Shown: piece by piece, positions 33,643 to 41,652 of the stretch
Position numbering within the stretch: position 1 is the first letter of the stretch
How the letters are laid out: every line of letters starts with the position of its first letter
NCBI GenBank assembly: GCA_020849105.1
Contig: JADLGW010000058.1
Span: forward strand, 1-64,000
DNA: 64,000 bases
Source: Phycisphaerales bacterium
GTDB taxonomy: Bacteria; Planctomycetota; Phycisphaerae; Phycisphaerales; UBA1924
Direction of reading: 5' to 3'
Translations under genes and position numbers: made by a program
Notes under the pieces: model-generated
Databases searched by the model: none
Told to the model about the DNA's origin: nothing
What the model saw: only the letters and a program-made list of their open reading frames with translations

Positions 33643-35202
33643 CTACCTCCTTCTGCCCGTCAGCAGCCCCGCGACGACAGCCGCGACCAGCCCCGCCCCC
33701 GTCACCGTGACCACCGCGGCCGCCAGATCGCTGCGGCGCTCGTAGTGCAGCAGTTCCAGCAGGACCTGCGAGAACCGGCCGTACCCCGGCGGCTGGACGA
33801 AGACCGATGCCTCGATCTCGTGGAAGCCGAGCACGGCAACGGCCAGGCACCCGCCGACCAGCACGGGCAGTTGCGGCAGAGCGGCCGCTCGGAACCATGC
33901 GACCCCGTGGTCCGCCCCGTCCAGCAGCCGCAGTTCGCGCTCGTCCAGTGGATCGGTGCGGTGCATCCACCATCCCAGCAGCGCCGCCAGGAACCCGTAC
34001 CGCGACAGGTGGGTGACGACGACGATGGCCGGTGTATCGGCCAGGCGGTACGTCCAGTCGAACCGGTTCCACGCTGTCGCCGTCGCCGAACCCACGAGCA
34101 CCCCGGGCATGAGCCCGGCCACCAGCCAGAGCCCGATGCACGCCAGGCACACCCGCCGCGCCCAGCCCCCTCCCTCCAGCGACAATGCGGTCGCGACGGC
34201 GATACCGGTGCCGGCCACCAGCAGGATCGCGCTCGTCTCCACGCTTCCCTCGATGGCCCCGGATTGGCTGCGCCAGAATGTCGCCATCGTCCGCACGCTC
34301 CCGATGTTCCGCGCGAACATGAACAGCGGCAGGAGCACCGACAGCGACCAGACCGCGCCCGCGGCCGCCACACCCGGCCATGCGGCGCCCCGGGCCTCGG
34401 CGGGCTCCTGGGCGGAATCGACGGGGCGGCGCGGCAGCACCCACGCCGCGGTCACCGCGGTGGCGACCGCCAGCACGGCCAGCGGCCAGGCCGCGGTCCA
34501 CGCGATCCATTCTGTCCCGGGGGCCGACTCATTGAGCGTGCGCCAGAGGCGGACGGCGTAGGTATCGAGTTGGGCCAGGTGGAAGGGCACCGCCGACCCG
34601 AGCATGACGAGGGTGGTCAGCGCCAGGGCGGTCCCCACTGGCCCGGCGGTCATCCGCAGGAGGAACGCCGACCGCCGCGCCGGGCCCAGCGGCTCCAGGC
34701 GCAGGGACTCCATCACGCCGCGATCAATGCGCCGCAAACGGGGGAGCATGACCAGCAGCGGCAGCGGCCAGGCCCACAGCGCAAGCCCCAGCACCGCGAA
34801 CGTGCGTGCGGCGATCACCGGGCGCAGGTTGGGCTGGTCCAGCGGACCCTGAAGGAGCCAGTCGCCCAGCGGCGTGCCCGGGGCCCGGAGCAGGTTGAGC
34901 GCCGCGTACGCCAGGTAACTGGGCAGGAGCATGGGCAGGGCGGCCATCCCCGCCCACCGCGCCGGCCACCCCCGGATCGTCCACGCCACGGGGATCGCCA
35001 GCAGCGTCGCCAGGGCCGCGACCGCCCCCGCGGCCAGGAGCGACCTCAGCATCAGCGACCAGTCCACGGCCGCCGCCGCGGGCCAGCCGGTTGACCGGAA
35101 CCCGTGGACGACGCGAGCCGCCGCGCCGCAGGCCGGGAATCCGACGCTCGCGGCGACGGCCAGCACCAGGCAGGCGGCGGGCACGGCTCCCCGGTATCTC
35201 AC
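33643..35202 (-). CDS. ABC permease with two fused permease halves (FbpB/ThiP type)
   Basis: 519 aa from a GTG with TACGCT 6 bases ahead. About twelve membrane helices form two binding-protein-dependent permease halves, each with an EAA-type loop: ESLRLEPLGPARRSAFLLRM (about 165-185) and the matching loop near DGADHGVAWFRAAALPQL (about 425-443). Fused permeases occur in iron(III), thiamine and 2-aminoethylphosphonate importers. No ATPase or binding-protein gene is adjacent, so the partners lie elsewhere. The gene begins 5 bases after mobA and probably shares its transcript as well. Confidence 0.85.
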   Translation of the reverse strand: MRYRGAVPAACLVLAVAASVGFPACGAAARVVHGFRSTGWPAAAAVDWSLMLRSLLAAGAVAALATLLAIPVAWTIRGWPARWAGMAALPMLLPSYLAYAALNLLRAPGTPLGDWLLQGPLDQPNLRPVIAARTFAVLGLALWAWPLPLLVMLPRLRRIDRGVMESLRLEPLGPARRSAFLLRMTAGPVGTALALTTLVMLGSAVPFHLAQLDTYAVRLWRTLNESAPGTEWIAWTAAWPLAVLAVATAVTAAWVLPRRPVDSAQEPAEARGAAWPGVAAAGAVWSLSVLLPLFMFARNIGSVRTMATFWRSQSGAIEGSVETSAILLVAGTGIAVATALSLEGGGWARRVCLACIGLWLVAGLMPGVLVGSATATAWNRFDWTYRLADTPAIVVVTHLSRYGFLAALLGWWMHRTDPLDERELRLLDGADHGVAWFRAAALPQLPVLVGGCLAVAVLGFHEIEASVFVQPPGYGRFSQVLLELLHYERRSDLAAAVVTVTGAGLVAAVVAGLLTGRRR

Positions 35203-35206
35203 GGGG

Positions 35207-35797
35207 TCAGCGTAGCGGCAGGTCGCTCGGCCGGTTCACGTTCACGAGGTCGTCGCTCGGGAGTTCCACGACGACGCGGTCCGCATCGGGGAGAAGGTCG
35301 TGCAGGCTCGCGCATCGCTCCGCGATGCGCCGCGCCATGATCCGGCGGGTTGCCGGGCGGTACAGCCCGATGCAGGGCTCCAGTCGCTCACCCCGGGCGA
35401 CAACGGCCGCGGTGTCCGGGTGGTCGTTGGCGGCGGCCAGGAGCAACTCGATCGATCGCGCCGTGATGCCTGGCAGGTCGCCCGGGAGCACCATCACCGG
35501 GCCGGCCCAGGATTCCAGCGCCGACAGGATGCCACCCATCGGTCCGGCGCCGGGGTAGCGGTCTTCGATCATGCCGTCGCCCCGCGCGGCAACATCGGCG
35601 TGGCACGCCCCCACGAGTCTGACCCGTGGGCCGAACACACGCCGGAGGGCGGCGATCGGCGCATCCACCAGCAGGGCAGCGGCCGGGACGCCCGAACCGC
35701 TCGGGACCGGTTCGCGCAGTTTGTCCCGGCCGAAGCGGCTCGACCTGCCGCCGACGATGACGATCGGTTGCACGGACGCCCGCAGCGCCGCGCTCAC
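35207..35797 (-). CDS. mobA: molybdenum cofactor guanylyltransferase MobA
   Basis: 196 aa from the GTG at 35797, whose first base precedes the TGA stop of moaB (GTGA overlap). MobA links GMP to Mo-molybdopterin to form the MGD cofactor. The nucleotide-binding signature GGRSSRFGRDK is at the N-terminus, with the metal-binding Asp in LPGDLPG and the conserved LVNVNRPSDL near the end. The longer open frame upstream lies inside moaB. The first Gly-rich motif is IVGGRSSRFG rather than LAGGxSxRMG. Confidence 0.93.
   Translation of the reverse strand: MSAALRASVQPIVIVGGRSSRFGRDKLREPVPSGSGVPAAALLVDAPIAALRRVFGPRVRLVGACHADVAARGDGMIEDRYPGAGPMGGILSALESWAGPVMVLPGDLPGITARSIELLLAAANDHPDTAAVVARGERLEPCIGLYRPATRRIMARRIAERCASLHDLLPDADRVVVELPSDDLVNVNRPSDLPLR
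35209..35214 (-). promoter_or_regulatory. -10 TACGCT inside the 3' end of mobA, 6 bases before the permease GTG
   Basis: TACGCT, GACCCC, GTG on the minus strand. The -10 overlaps the last codons of mobA. Confidence 0.5.
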
Positions 35798-36279
35798 GGG
35801 TGCCCGCCCTGGCCGCGGACCTGCGCGACGGCGTGCGGCAGGACATCCAGCAGCGCCCCGAGTTGTTCGCACGCCCCGCGGGGTGAGCCGGGGAGCGTGA
35901 CGATCAGCGTCCGCTCCGCGACGCCCGCGACGCCGCGGGAGAGGAACGCCAGCGGCGTCTTCGCCAGGCAGCGGGCCCGGGCCAGTTCCATCAGCCCCGG
36001 TGCGGGGCGCTCGATCACGGAGAGAGCGGCCTCCGGCGTCACGTCCCGCGGCGACATCCCCGTGCCGCCGGTGGTCAGCACGAGATCGATGCCCTGCGCG
36101 ACCCAGGCGGCCAGCGCCGCCGAGATCGCGCCGCGTTCGTCAGGGACGCCCGCCGAGGCGACGATCTGCGCCCCCAGTTTCTCCCGGCAAAGGGCCGCCA
36201 CCGCCGGCCCGGACTCATCCGTGGCCTCGCCGAGTGAGCACCGGTCGCTGACGGTCAGCACGGCAACGCGGAGAGTCAC
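35794..36279 (-). CDS. moaB: molybdopterin adenylyltransferase-type protein MoaB/MogA
   Basis: 161 aa from the GTG at 36279, which overlaps the TGA of moaC by GTGA. MoaB/MogA-fold protein that activates molybdopterin by adenylation before metal insertion. The family signature TTGGTGMSPRDVTPEA lies at about residues 75-90; the N-terminus is VTLRVAVLTVSDRCSLGEA and the end has the TLIVTLPGSPRGACEQLGAL strand-helix. The 83 residues upstream in the same frame are Arg-rich and lie antisense or in another frame within moaC, so they are excluded. Confidence 0.93.
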   Translation of the reverse strand: MTLRVAVLTVSDRCSLGEATDESGPAVAALCREKLGAQIVASAGVPDERGAISAALAAWVAQGIDLVLTTGGTGMSPRDVTPEAALSVIERPAPGLMELARARCLAKTPLAFLSRGVAGVAERTLIVTLPGSPRGACEQLGALLDVLPHAVAQVRGQGGHP

Positions 36280-36758
36280 GGCGCGCTCGCCCGAAAGTCG
36301 CCGCTGCGCCCGCCGCGTTTCTCGACCACGCGCAGGCCATCGACGATCATCTCCCTGTCCACGGCCTTGCCCATGTCGATGACGGTCAGGGCGGCGACGG
36401 CCGCGGCGGTCAGGGCCTCCATCTCGACCCCGGTGCGGGCGCGCGCGGACGCCTCCGCGTGGATGCGGACGCGGTCGCCGTCCAGCGTCACGCGCACGTC
36501 CGCGTGATCCAGCGGCAGCATGTGGCACAGCGGGATCAGTTCCGGCGTGCGCTTGGCGGCCTGGATCCCCGCAAGCCGGGCCACGCCCAGGAGGTCACCC
36601 TTGGCCAGCGCGTTCGCGCGGATCGCCTCCGCAAGGGCGGGCGAGACGCGGACAGAGCACTGGGCCGCGGCGAAGCGGGCGGTGACCGGCTTCTCCCCGA
36701 CGTCCACCATCCGTGCGGCGCCGTCGGCATCAACGTGCGAGAGTCGGGGGGCTTCCAC
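36276..36758 (-). CDS. moaC: cyclic pyranopterin monophosphate synthase MoaC
   Basis: 160 aa from a GTG with TAGACT 6 bases upstream. MoaC converts the MoaA product into cyclic pyranopterin monophosphate. Signatures: SHVDADGAARMVDVGEKPVT at the start, LIPLCHMLPLDHADV in the centre and VEMEALTAAAVAALTVIDMG with KAVDREM near the end; these include the catalytic Lys and Asp. moaA is not in the window. It is 9 bases from moeA and overlaps moaB by 4 bases. Confidence 0.96.
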   Translation of the reverse strand: MEAPRLSHVDADGAARMVDVGEKPVTARFAAAQCSVRVSPALAEAIRANALAKGDLLGVARLAGIQAAKRTPELIPLCHMLPLDHADVRVTLDGDRVRIHAEASARARTGVEMEALTAAAVAALTVIDMGKAVDREMIVDGLRVVEKRGGRSGDFRASAP

Positions 36759-36764
36759 GGGGTG

Positions 36765-36770
36765 AGTCTA
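36765..36770 (-). promoter_or_regulatory. -10 TAGACT overlapping the moeA stop, 6 bases before moaC
   Basis: The TAG stop of moeA forms the first three bases of TAGACT. CACCCC and the moaC GTG follow. An internal promoter within the moco operon. Confidence 0.55.
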
Positions 36771-37955
36771 GTGCGGTGTCCAGGGGTAGAAGTCGCGCTC
36801 GCCCCCGCCCCCGCCCGGCGGGACTTCCACAAAGCCATCGCTGCGGGCCGCGGAGGGGATGTCGCCGGAGCCGCGGGTGGCCACGATCCGGGCGGTCCCG
36901 TCCAGTCGCACCAGCCGGTGCCACCACAGGTCCAGCCGCTTGCCGTCGTCCTCCACGCGCACACGCGGCGGCTGCGCCGCCCGTGTGATCCCGGCCAGGT
37001 GCCGAAGCACGGGCACGCCCATCCGCCGCGCCGTCACCATCACCGAGAGCGGATTCCCCGGCAGACCCAGCACGGCCTGCCCGCGCGGCCCGACCGCTCC
37101 GAGCACCGGCCTGCCGGGGCGCTGCGGAACCTTGTGGAAGACCGCTTCCGTGCCGGCGCCCCGCAGGATGCCCGGCACGAAGTCGCGGTGGCCCATCGAC
37201 ACACCGCCCGTCAGGATGATCGCGTCGGACGCTTCGATGGACGCCGCCACCGCTGCCGCCAGCGCCGCCGGATCGTCCGGAACGCGCACATGAGGGAGCA
37301 GTTCCACCCACGGCAGCACCGCGAGCATCGCGCGCAGCACCGGCCCGTTGGAATCCCGCAGTTGCCACGCGGACACGGGCTCGCCGGGCGGTCGCACCTC
37401 GTCCCCCGTAACAAGGGTGGCGACGCGGACCCGCCGGTAGATGAGCACGTCGCTCGCGCCGAATGTCGCCAGCGTGCCCATCACCGCTGGCGTGGCCTGG
37501 CACCCGGCGGGCACGGCCTCATCGCCGGCGCGCAGGTTCTCGCCCCGGCGCCGGATGTTCTGGCCCTGCCTGAGCCCCGCGAGCGTGGCCGCGGCTACCC
37601 CGATTCTCGCGTCGTGCTCGTCCACGTCCTCGCGCTTGACGACCGCATCGGCCCCCGCAGGCACGCCGCCGCCGGTCACAATCCGCACGGCGCACCCGGC
37701 TTCCAGCGCGGGTGGCCCGTGCCCGATCCGCACCTCGCCGCACACCCGTACCGTGCCCGCGGCCAGCGATCCGATCCGTACCGCGTATCCGTCCATCGCG
37801 CTGACATCGGACGCGGGGCTGTCGCGGTCAGCCCGCAGCGGCTCCGCTGTCACCCGCCCCGCAGCCGCGTCAGGCCGCGCCCTCTCGGTGCCGACGGGCG
37901 ACAGGTGGCCGATGAGCATCGCCACGGCCTCCGCCGGGGAAGCCGGCGGGGTCAC
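36768..37955 (-). CDS. moeA: molybdopterin molybdenumtransferase MoeA
   Basis: 395 aa from the GTG at 37955, which overlaps the stop of the AhpD-like gene by GTGA. MoeA inserts molybdate into adenylated molybdopterin. Visible features: the N-terminal EPLRADRDSPASDVSAMDGYAV motif with MDGYA, the central VRIVTGGGVPAGADAVVKRE, the MoaB-like domain with IILTGGVSMGHRDF, and PGNPLSVMV. The C-terminal domain IV (about 325-395) is a short beta domain. It is the largest gene of the cluster. The open frame extends upstream into the AhpD-like gene. Confidence 0.94.
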   Translation of the reverse strand: MTPPASPAEAVAMLIGHLSPVGTERARPDAAAGRVTAEPLRADRDSPASDVSAMDGYAVRIGSLAAGTVRVCGEVRIGHGPPALEAGCAVRIVTGGGVPAGADAVVKREDVDEHDARIGVAAATLAGLRQGQNIRRRGENLRAGDEAVPAGCQATPAVMGTLATFGASDVLIYRRVRVATLVTGDEVRPPGEPVSAWQLRDSNGPVLRAMLAVLPWVELLPHVRVPDDPAALAAAVAASIEASDAIILTGGVSMGHRDFVPGILRGAGTEAVFHKVPQRPGRPVLGAVGPRGQAVLGLPGNPLSVMVTARRMGVPVLRHLAGITRAAQPPRVRVEDDGKRLDLWWHRLVRLDGTARIVATRGSGDIPSAARSDGFVEVPPGGGGGERDFYPWTPH

Positions 37956-38275
37956 GCCCCCTCCCCGCCGACGACATCCAGCACCCAGGACCGGTTGCGC
38001 ATCATGGTCGGAAAGCCGATGGTCGGCGTCCCCAGCAGCGCCACATGCAGCAGGTCGTCGCGCGTACACCCGGCCTCGATGGCCTTTCGCGCGTGGGAGT
38101 GGGCGGCCCCCTGCAGCCCCGCCCCAAGCGACGTGGCGAGTTTCACCAGGGCGACCGTGCGGCCATCCAGCGGTCCCGCGGCGGAGCACGCGGAGCCCAG
38201 CGCCTCGTACGCCTGCATCAGATCGGGGTGCAGGCGTCGCATCTTCTCGTACGGCGAGGGTGGGCGTGTATCCAT
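37952..38275 (-). CDS. AhpD/carboxymuconolactone decarboxylase-like protein
   Basis: 107 aa from the ATG at 38275, with TACGCT 6 bases ahead. An all-helical protein of the AhpD/CMD superfamily with the core AAHSHARKAIEAGCTRDDLL (about 57-77), flanked by DGRTVALVKLATSLGAGLQG and MMRNRSWVLDV. The CxxC pair of AhpD peroxidases is missing; a single Cys (about residue 72) stands in the GCT turn. Its stop overlaps the moeA start, so it is translated as part of the moco operon. The role in that pathway is unknown. Confidence 0.8.
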   Translation of the reverse strand: MDTRPPSPYEKMRRLHPDLMQAYEALGSACSAAGPLDGRTVALVKLATSLGAGLQGAAHSHARKAIEAGCTRDDLLHVALLGTPTIGFPTMMRNRSWVLDVVGGEGA

Positions 38276-38281
38276 GGCCCA

Positions 38282-38287
38282 AGCGTA
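38282..38287 (-). promoter_or_regulatory. -10 TACGCT, 6 bases before the ATG (leaderless), head of the moco operon
   Basis: TACGCT, TGGGCC, ATG on the minus strand. It faces the moaD promoter about 80 bases away. Confidence 0.55.
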
Positions 38288-38363
38288 CAGGTTGAGCGTG
38301 GTGTTCGTCACGAAGAAAGAGGTGCCGAGGCACGCGGCATCCGGACACCGGGAACTGGGCGGA

Positions 38364-38369
38364 TACTGT
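38364..38369 (+). promoter_or_regulatory. -10 TACTGT, 5 bases before the moaD ATG (leaderless)
   Basis: TACTGT, TGAGC, ATG. No Shine-Dalgarno. Confidence 0.5.
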
Positions 38370-38374
38370 TGAGC

Positions 38375-38620
38375 ATGCGCGTGCGTGTTCTGCTCTTTGG
38401 TCCGGAGGCCGTGGCCGCGGGCGCGGCGTTCATCGACGCCGAGGCGGAGGAGGGGGCCACCGTGAACCAGATCAAGGCCGCGGTGGCGCGGGCGTGCCCG
38501 GCGCTGGCGCCCGTGCTCGGCACGATACGGCTGGCGGTGAACGCCGCGTTTGTGCCGGAGGATCGGGTCATTGGCCCCGCGGACGAACTGGCGCTGATCG
38601 GGCTGGTGTCCGGCGGATGA
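38375..38620 (+). CDS. moaD: molybdopterin synthase small subunit MoaD
   Basis: 81 aa from the ATG at 38375; the longer open frame reads through the divergent gene. A ubiquitin-like beta-grasp protein ending in the essential Gly-Gly (VSGG) whose C-terminus becomes the thiocarboxylate sulfur donor for molybdopterin synthase. N-terminal MRVRVLLFGPEAVAAG and the strand LAVNAAFVPEDRVI fit. The TGA stop overlaps the ATG of moaE. Confidence 0.92.
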   Translation: MRVRVLLFGPEAVAAGAAFIDAEAEEGATVNQIKAAVARACPALAPVLGTIRLAVNAAFVPEDRVIGPADELALIGLVSGG

Positions 38621-38997
38621 GTGCCCGTGTCCAGATGGTGGACGGCCCGCTCCCACCGGCGGCGCCCGTGGGGCACGCGGTCGGCGCCGGTGCCGCGGTC
38701 GCATTCGAGGGTATCGTGCGCGAGCGCGAAGCCGGCGTCACTATCGCCGCGCTCGTCTACACCACCTACGACCCGATGGCGGAGCGGCAACTGGCGTTGC
38801 TGGCGGCGGACATGGTGCGGAAGCATGGCCTGCTCACCCTCCACGCGGAGCACAGCCGGGGGCGCGTGGCGGTGGGCGAGTGCTCGTTCCGTTTGACCAT
38901 CCACGCGCCCCATCGCAAGGAGGCCCTCGCGGCCATGGACGAGTTCATCGACCGTCTGAAGCGCGATGTGCCGATCTGGAAGTCCGCTGTGCCCTGA
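38617..38997 (+). CDS. moaE: molybdopterin synthase large subunit MoaE
   Basis: 126 aa, with its ATG overlapping the moaD stop (ATGA). MoaE is the catalytic subunit that adds two sulfurs to cyclic pyranopterin monophosphate. Typical pieces: GAGAAVAFEGIVREREAGV, LVYTTYDPMAERQL, the RGRVAVGECSF strand and HRKEALAAMDEFIDRLKRDV, followed by the catalytic-site Lys in PIWKSA. It is coupled to moaD and is convergent with the PsrB-PsrC fusion gene. Confidence 0.95.
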   Translation: MSARVQMVDGPLPPAAPVGHAVGAGAAVAFEGIVREREAGVTIAALVYTTYDPMAERQLALLAADMVRKHGLLTLHAEHSRGRVAVGECSFRLTIHAPHRKEALAAMDEFIDRLKRDVPIWKSAVP

Positions 38998-39111
38998 CGA
39001 TCCCCTCTTGGACAGGATGGTGATCGCCATCGGAAGGCTCGTCAGAGACTCCTCTACGTTTCGGCGGCCGGCCCAGCGCAGGGTCGTTGTCGGGGGCCGC
39101 CTTCGTCCCGC

Positions 39112-40590
39112 TCAGGAAAGCGGGGGGAGTTGGGCAGCACGGACGTAGGCGTATTCGTACAGAAAAAGCGCGTACAGGGCGATGGCGAGGGTGAGAGGTG
39201 GCAGCGCGTAGCCACCGCCCAGCGTTCCCGCGGCGAGGACTCCGAGAAAGATGCCCGCCCGCCACGCCGGGACGCCTTGCAGACGCACGATGCCGAGGAA
39301 CGCGGCGGCCTGGGTGGCGTTGGCGGTGTGGTGGCGGCCGTAACGCTCCAGGCACGCGATGAGGACATGCGCCAGCGTCGAGACGCCGAAGACCCACGCG
39401 AGGGCGGTGCGGTCGGCACTGGCCGGCGCGAGCGCGGCGCTGCCGCAGAGCAGGGCTTGGGCGACCAGGTGCGGCAGGAGCCACCGCGACTGCCACAGGT
39501 CCCGCCCCTCGCATTGCGCGAAGAGGAACGCGGTGTACCCGGCGGCCCCCAGGCCCAGGAAGGCTTCCACCCATCGCAGACCGGCGGCGGCCCCGTCCGC
39601 GCCGAGCATGTGCAGGAGGATGGCGCCGGCGCTGGACGCACCGAACAGGCCCAGGACGATCCCGCCCTTGACGAGCCACGAGCGCCAGTTCGGGCGCGTG
39701 AGCAGGCGGTAGAAGAGCAGCGGGCGCTTCAGGTCCTCGACCAGGAGGAACGTGGTGACGAGCGTGAAGACGATCGCCAGCGTCTCCGGCAGGTAGCGCC
39801 CCGCCCACCCGGTCAGCCCCAGCACGGCGGCGAAGGGCGCCAGCATCCCCGCCCCGCCCGCGATGCCCTTGGTCACCAGGTAGAGCGCGACCGGCCAGCC
39901 CCACTCCACCCGGTGCCCCGCGTCCAGCACGACGCGCGTGTCCGGCAGCGTGTGGAGTTCCGCGGGCCAGGGTTCCGGCTTGTGCGGCGGGCGGTCGGAC
40001 CAGATGTAGGTGGACGGGCGCGAGGCCTCGCCGGGGTTGAGGAGGGCGGCTTCGACGCCCTTGTAGTGGACGTTGGGCCCGGTCCGCTGCTCGGGCCGAC
40101 GCACGAGCGTCTGGTTCTGGAGCACCATGAGTGAGATGCGGCTCTTCGGGTCGTCCAGGTCGCCCGAGACGATCGCTTTCTCCGGGCAGACGACGACGCA
40201 CGCCGGCTCCAGCCCCACCTCCACCTTGTGGGCGCAGTAGTGGCACTTCTCGACCGCCCCCAGGTCCTCGTTCAGGTAGATCGCGTCGTAGGGGCAGGCC
40301 TGCATGCACGCGCGGCAGCCGATGCAGGCGTCGCGGTCGATGTCCACGATCCCGTCGTCCCTCTTGATCAGGGCGTTCACGGGGCAGATCTTGACGCACG
40401 GCGCGTTCGTGCAGTGGTTGCACCGCAGCACCGCGAAGTGGCGGCGAACCTCCGGGAATCGCCCCCGCTCCAGGTACTTGACCCATGTACGGAAGTTGCC
40501 CACCGGCACACCGTTCTCGGCCTTGCAGGCGACGGTGCACGCATGGCACCCGATGCAGCGGTCGTGGTCGATGAGGAAGCCGTACTTCAT
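39112..40590 (-). CDS. fused four-cluster ferredoxin and NrfD/PsrC-type membrane subunit
   Basis: 492 aa from the ATG at 40590 (MKYGFLIDHDRC); the 48 residues before it in frame are low-complexity. The N-terminal 180 residues are a PsrB/DmsB-type electron-transfer domain with four [4Fe-4S] motifs: CIGCHACTVAC, CNHCTNAPCVKIC, CIGCRACMQACP, and CHYCAHKV with ACVVVCP. After a linker (about 180-215), eight or so membrane helices form a quinone-reactive NrfD/PsrC domain. The two are normally separate subunits of a molybdenum oxidoreductase. The catalytic subunit is absent here. A TACGCT lies 11 bases upstream. Confidence 0.9.
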   Translation of the reverse strand: MKYGFLIDHDRCIGCHACTVACKAENGVPVGNFRTWVKYLERGRFPEVRRHFAVLRCNHCTNAPCVKICPVNALIKRDDGIVDIDRDACIGCRACMQACPYDAIYLNEDLGAVEKCHYCAHKVEVGLEPACVVVCPEKAIVSGDLDDPKSRISLMVLQNQTLVRRPEQRTGPNVHYKGVEAALLNPGEASRPSTYIWSDRPPHKPEPWPAELHTLPDTRVVLDAGHRVEWGWPVALYLVTKGIAGGAGMLAPFAAVLGLTGWAGRYLPETLAIVFTLVTTFLLVEDLKRPLLFYRLLTRPNWRSWLVKGGIVLGLFGASSAGAILLHMLGADGAAAGLRWVEAFLGLGAAGYTAFLFAQCEGRDLWQSRWLLPHLVAQALLCGSAALAPASADRTALAWVFGVSTLAHVLIACLERYGRHHTANATQAAAFLGIVRLQGVPAWRAGIFLGVLAAGTLGGGYALPPLTLAIALYALFLYEYAYVRAAQLPPLS

Positions 40591-40594
40591 GGCG

Positions 40595-40652
40595 GGCCCG
40601 GAGCGTAAGCGACGGGGGTGCGGGGCGACGAGCCCGGAGCGTACGCGATGGG
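40595..40652 (-). repeat. two REP-like copies
   Basis: GGCCCGGAGCGTAAGCGACG (40595-40614) and AGCCCGGAGCGTACGCGATG (40631-40650) share the core of the 5533 unit. The remainder up to 40837 shows no gene. Confidence 0.6.
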
Positions 40653-40837
40653 GACTCTCCGCGGCCCCATCGGCCGCACGCCCGGGAATCCGCTCGCCCA
40701 CGCCCCGGGGCCGTCGACCGGACAAATGAATCAAGGTTCACCGGGCGTTCACCGGCGGCACAGCGACGGCGCCAGTCTACCCCACGCTGACGTACACGGC
40801 CGCGGCGGACCGGAGGACACGCGAAGGGGGACAGGCA

Positions 40838-41098
40838 ATGGAAACATGGTCCAGCACGATCTCAATGAACCGGTTCTTCCACGTTGCAAGCCTGGTGTCG
40901 CGGACGGCCGAAGCGGGCGGGGGCTGGCTGCCGAAGATCCCGGCGGGCTCGATCCCGCCCGAGCACATGGCGGGGGTTACGCCGCAGGAAATGGAGGAAT
41001 GCACCAAGTTCCTTCACCGGGTGGGCTACGTCCACATTTCGGTCCGCTCTCTTCGCACCGGCTGGGAGGTTTCCGCCGCCTGCGAGGCTCGACGGTGA
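40838..41098 (+). CDS. possible small protein, unknown function
   Basis: 86 aa. GGGGGACAGGCA lies before the ATG. Third codon positions are mostly G or C, as in the neighbours, which favours coding. The sequence (RFFHVASLVSRTAEAGGGWL, then FLHRVGYVHISVRSLRTGWE) matches no family I know and has no membrane helix. It may be the first part of a two-gene unit with the copper-storage gene. The following 193 bases hold no visible gene. Confidence 0.35.
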   Translation: METWSSTISMNRFFHVASLVSRTAEAGGGWLPKIPAGSIPPEHMAGVTPQEMEECTKFLHRVGYVHISVRSLRTGWEVSAACEARR

Positions 41099-41291
41099 CA
41101 GGCCTTTCACGGTCGATTCATTGGCGCGCCAGCGTCGGGCGTCAGGAAGGGGTTGGCAGCGGCGGTTGCGGGGCACGAAACGGGTCGAACCGGGGCCTCC
41201 GCGGCGGGATTGTTTGTGGGGCACTCAACCCGGGCGGGGCGTTCGGCAAGGGAGGGTTGCCGGACGCTCCGCTCACCTTGGAGGCGGGCAC

Positions 41292-41642
41292 ATGATGGCC
41301 GTGACCGAACGAGAGCGTGACCTGATGGCGTGCATGCGGCTGTGCCTGGAATGCTACAAGGTGTGCGTGGAGACGATGGTGCACTGCGCCCACCTGGGGG
41401 GCGAGCACGCCGCGCGGGCGCACCAGAACCTGCTGCACGACTGCTCGGACATCTGCCACTGCAGCGCCAGCTTTCTCGCCCGCGCCTCGCCGGAACACCG
41501 ACTGACCTGCGGGGTGTGCGCCCGTGTGTGCGCCGCGTGCGCCCGCGAGTGCGCGGCCATGGCGGGCGGGGACGTGGTGATGACCAGGTGCGCGGAGGTC
41601 TGCCTTCGGTGCGCCGAATCCTGCGACCGCATGGCGGGGTGA
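41292..41642 (+). CDS. four-helix-bundle copper-storage protein, Csp3-like
   Basis: 116 aa from the ATG at 41292 (a second ATG follows); GGAGG precedes. It is an all-helical protein with about 17 cysteines in C-x2-3-C spacing along each helix (ACMRLCLECYKVC; CSDICHCS; CGVCARVCAACARECA; CAEVCLRCAESC). This is the layout of Csp copper-storage proteins, whose bundle interior is lined with Cys that binds many Cu(I). There is no Tat or Sec signal, so it belongs with the cytosolic Csp3 (DUF326) forms. It would buffer copper in the cytoplasm. Confidence 0.88.
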   Translation: MMAVTERERDLMACMRLCLECYKVCVETMVHCAHLGGEHAARAHQNLLHDCSDICHCSASFLARASPEHRLTCGVCARVCAACARECAAMAGGDVVMTRCAEVCLRCAESCDRMAG

Positions 41643-41652
41643 CCCCAAGCCC

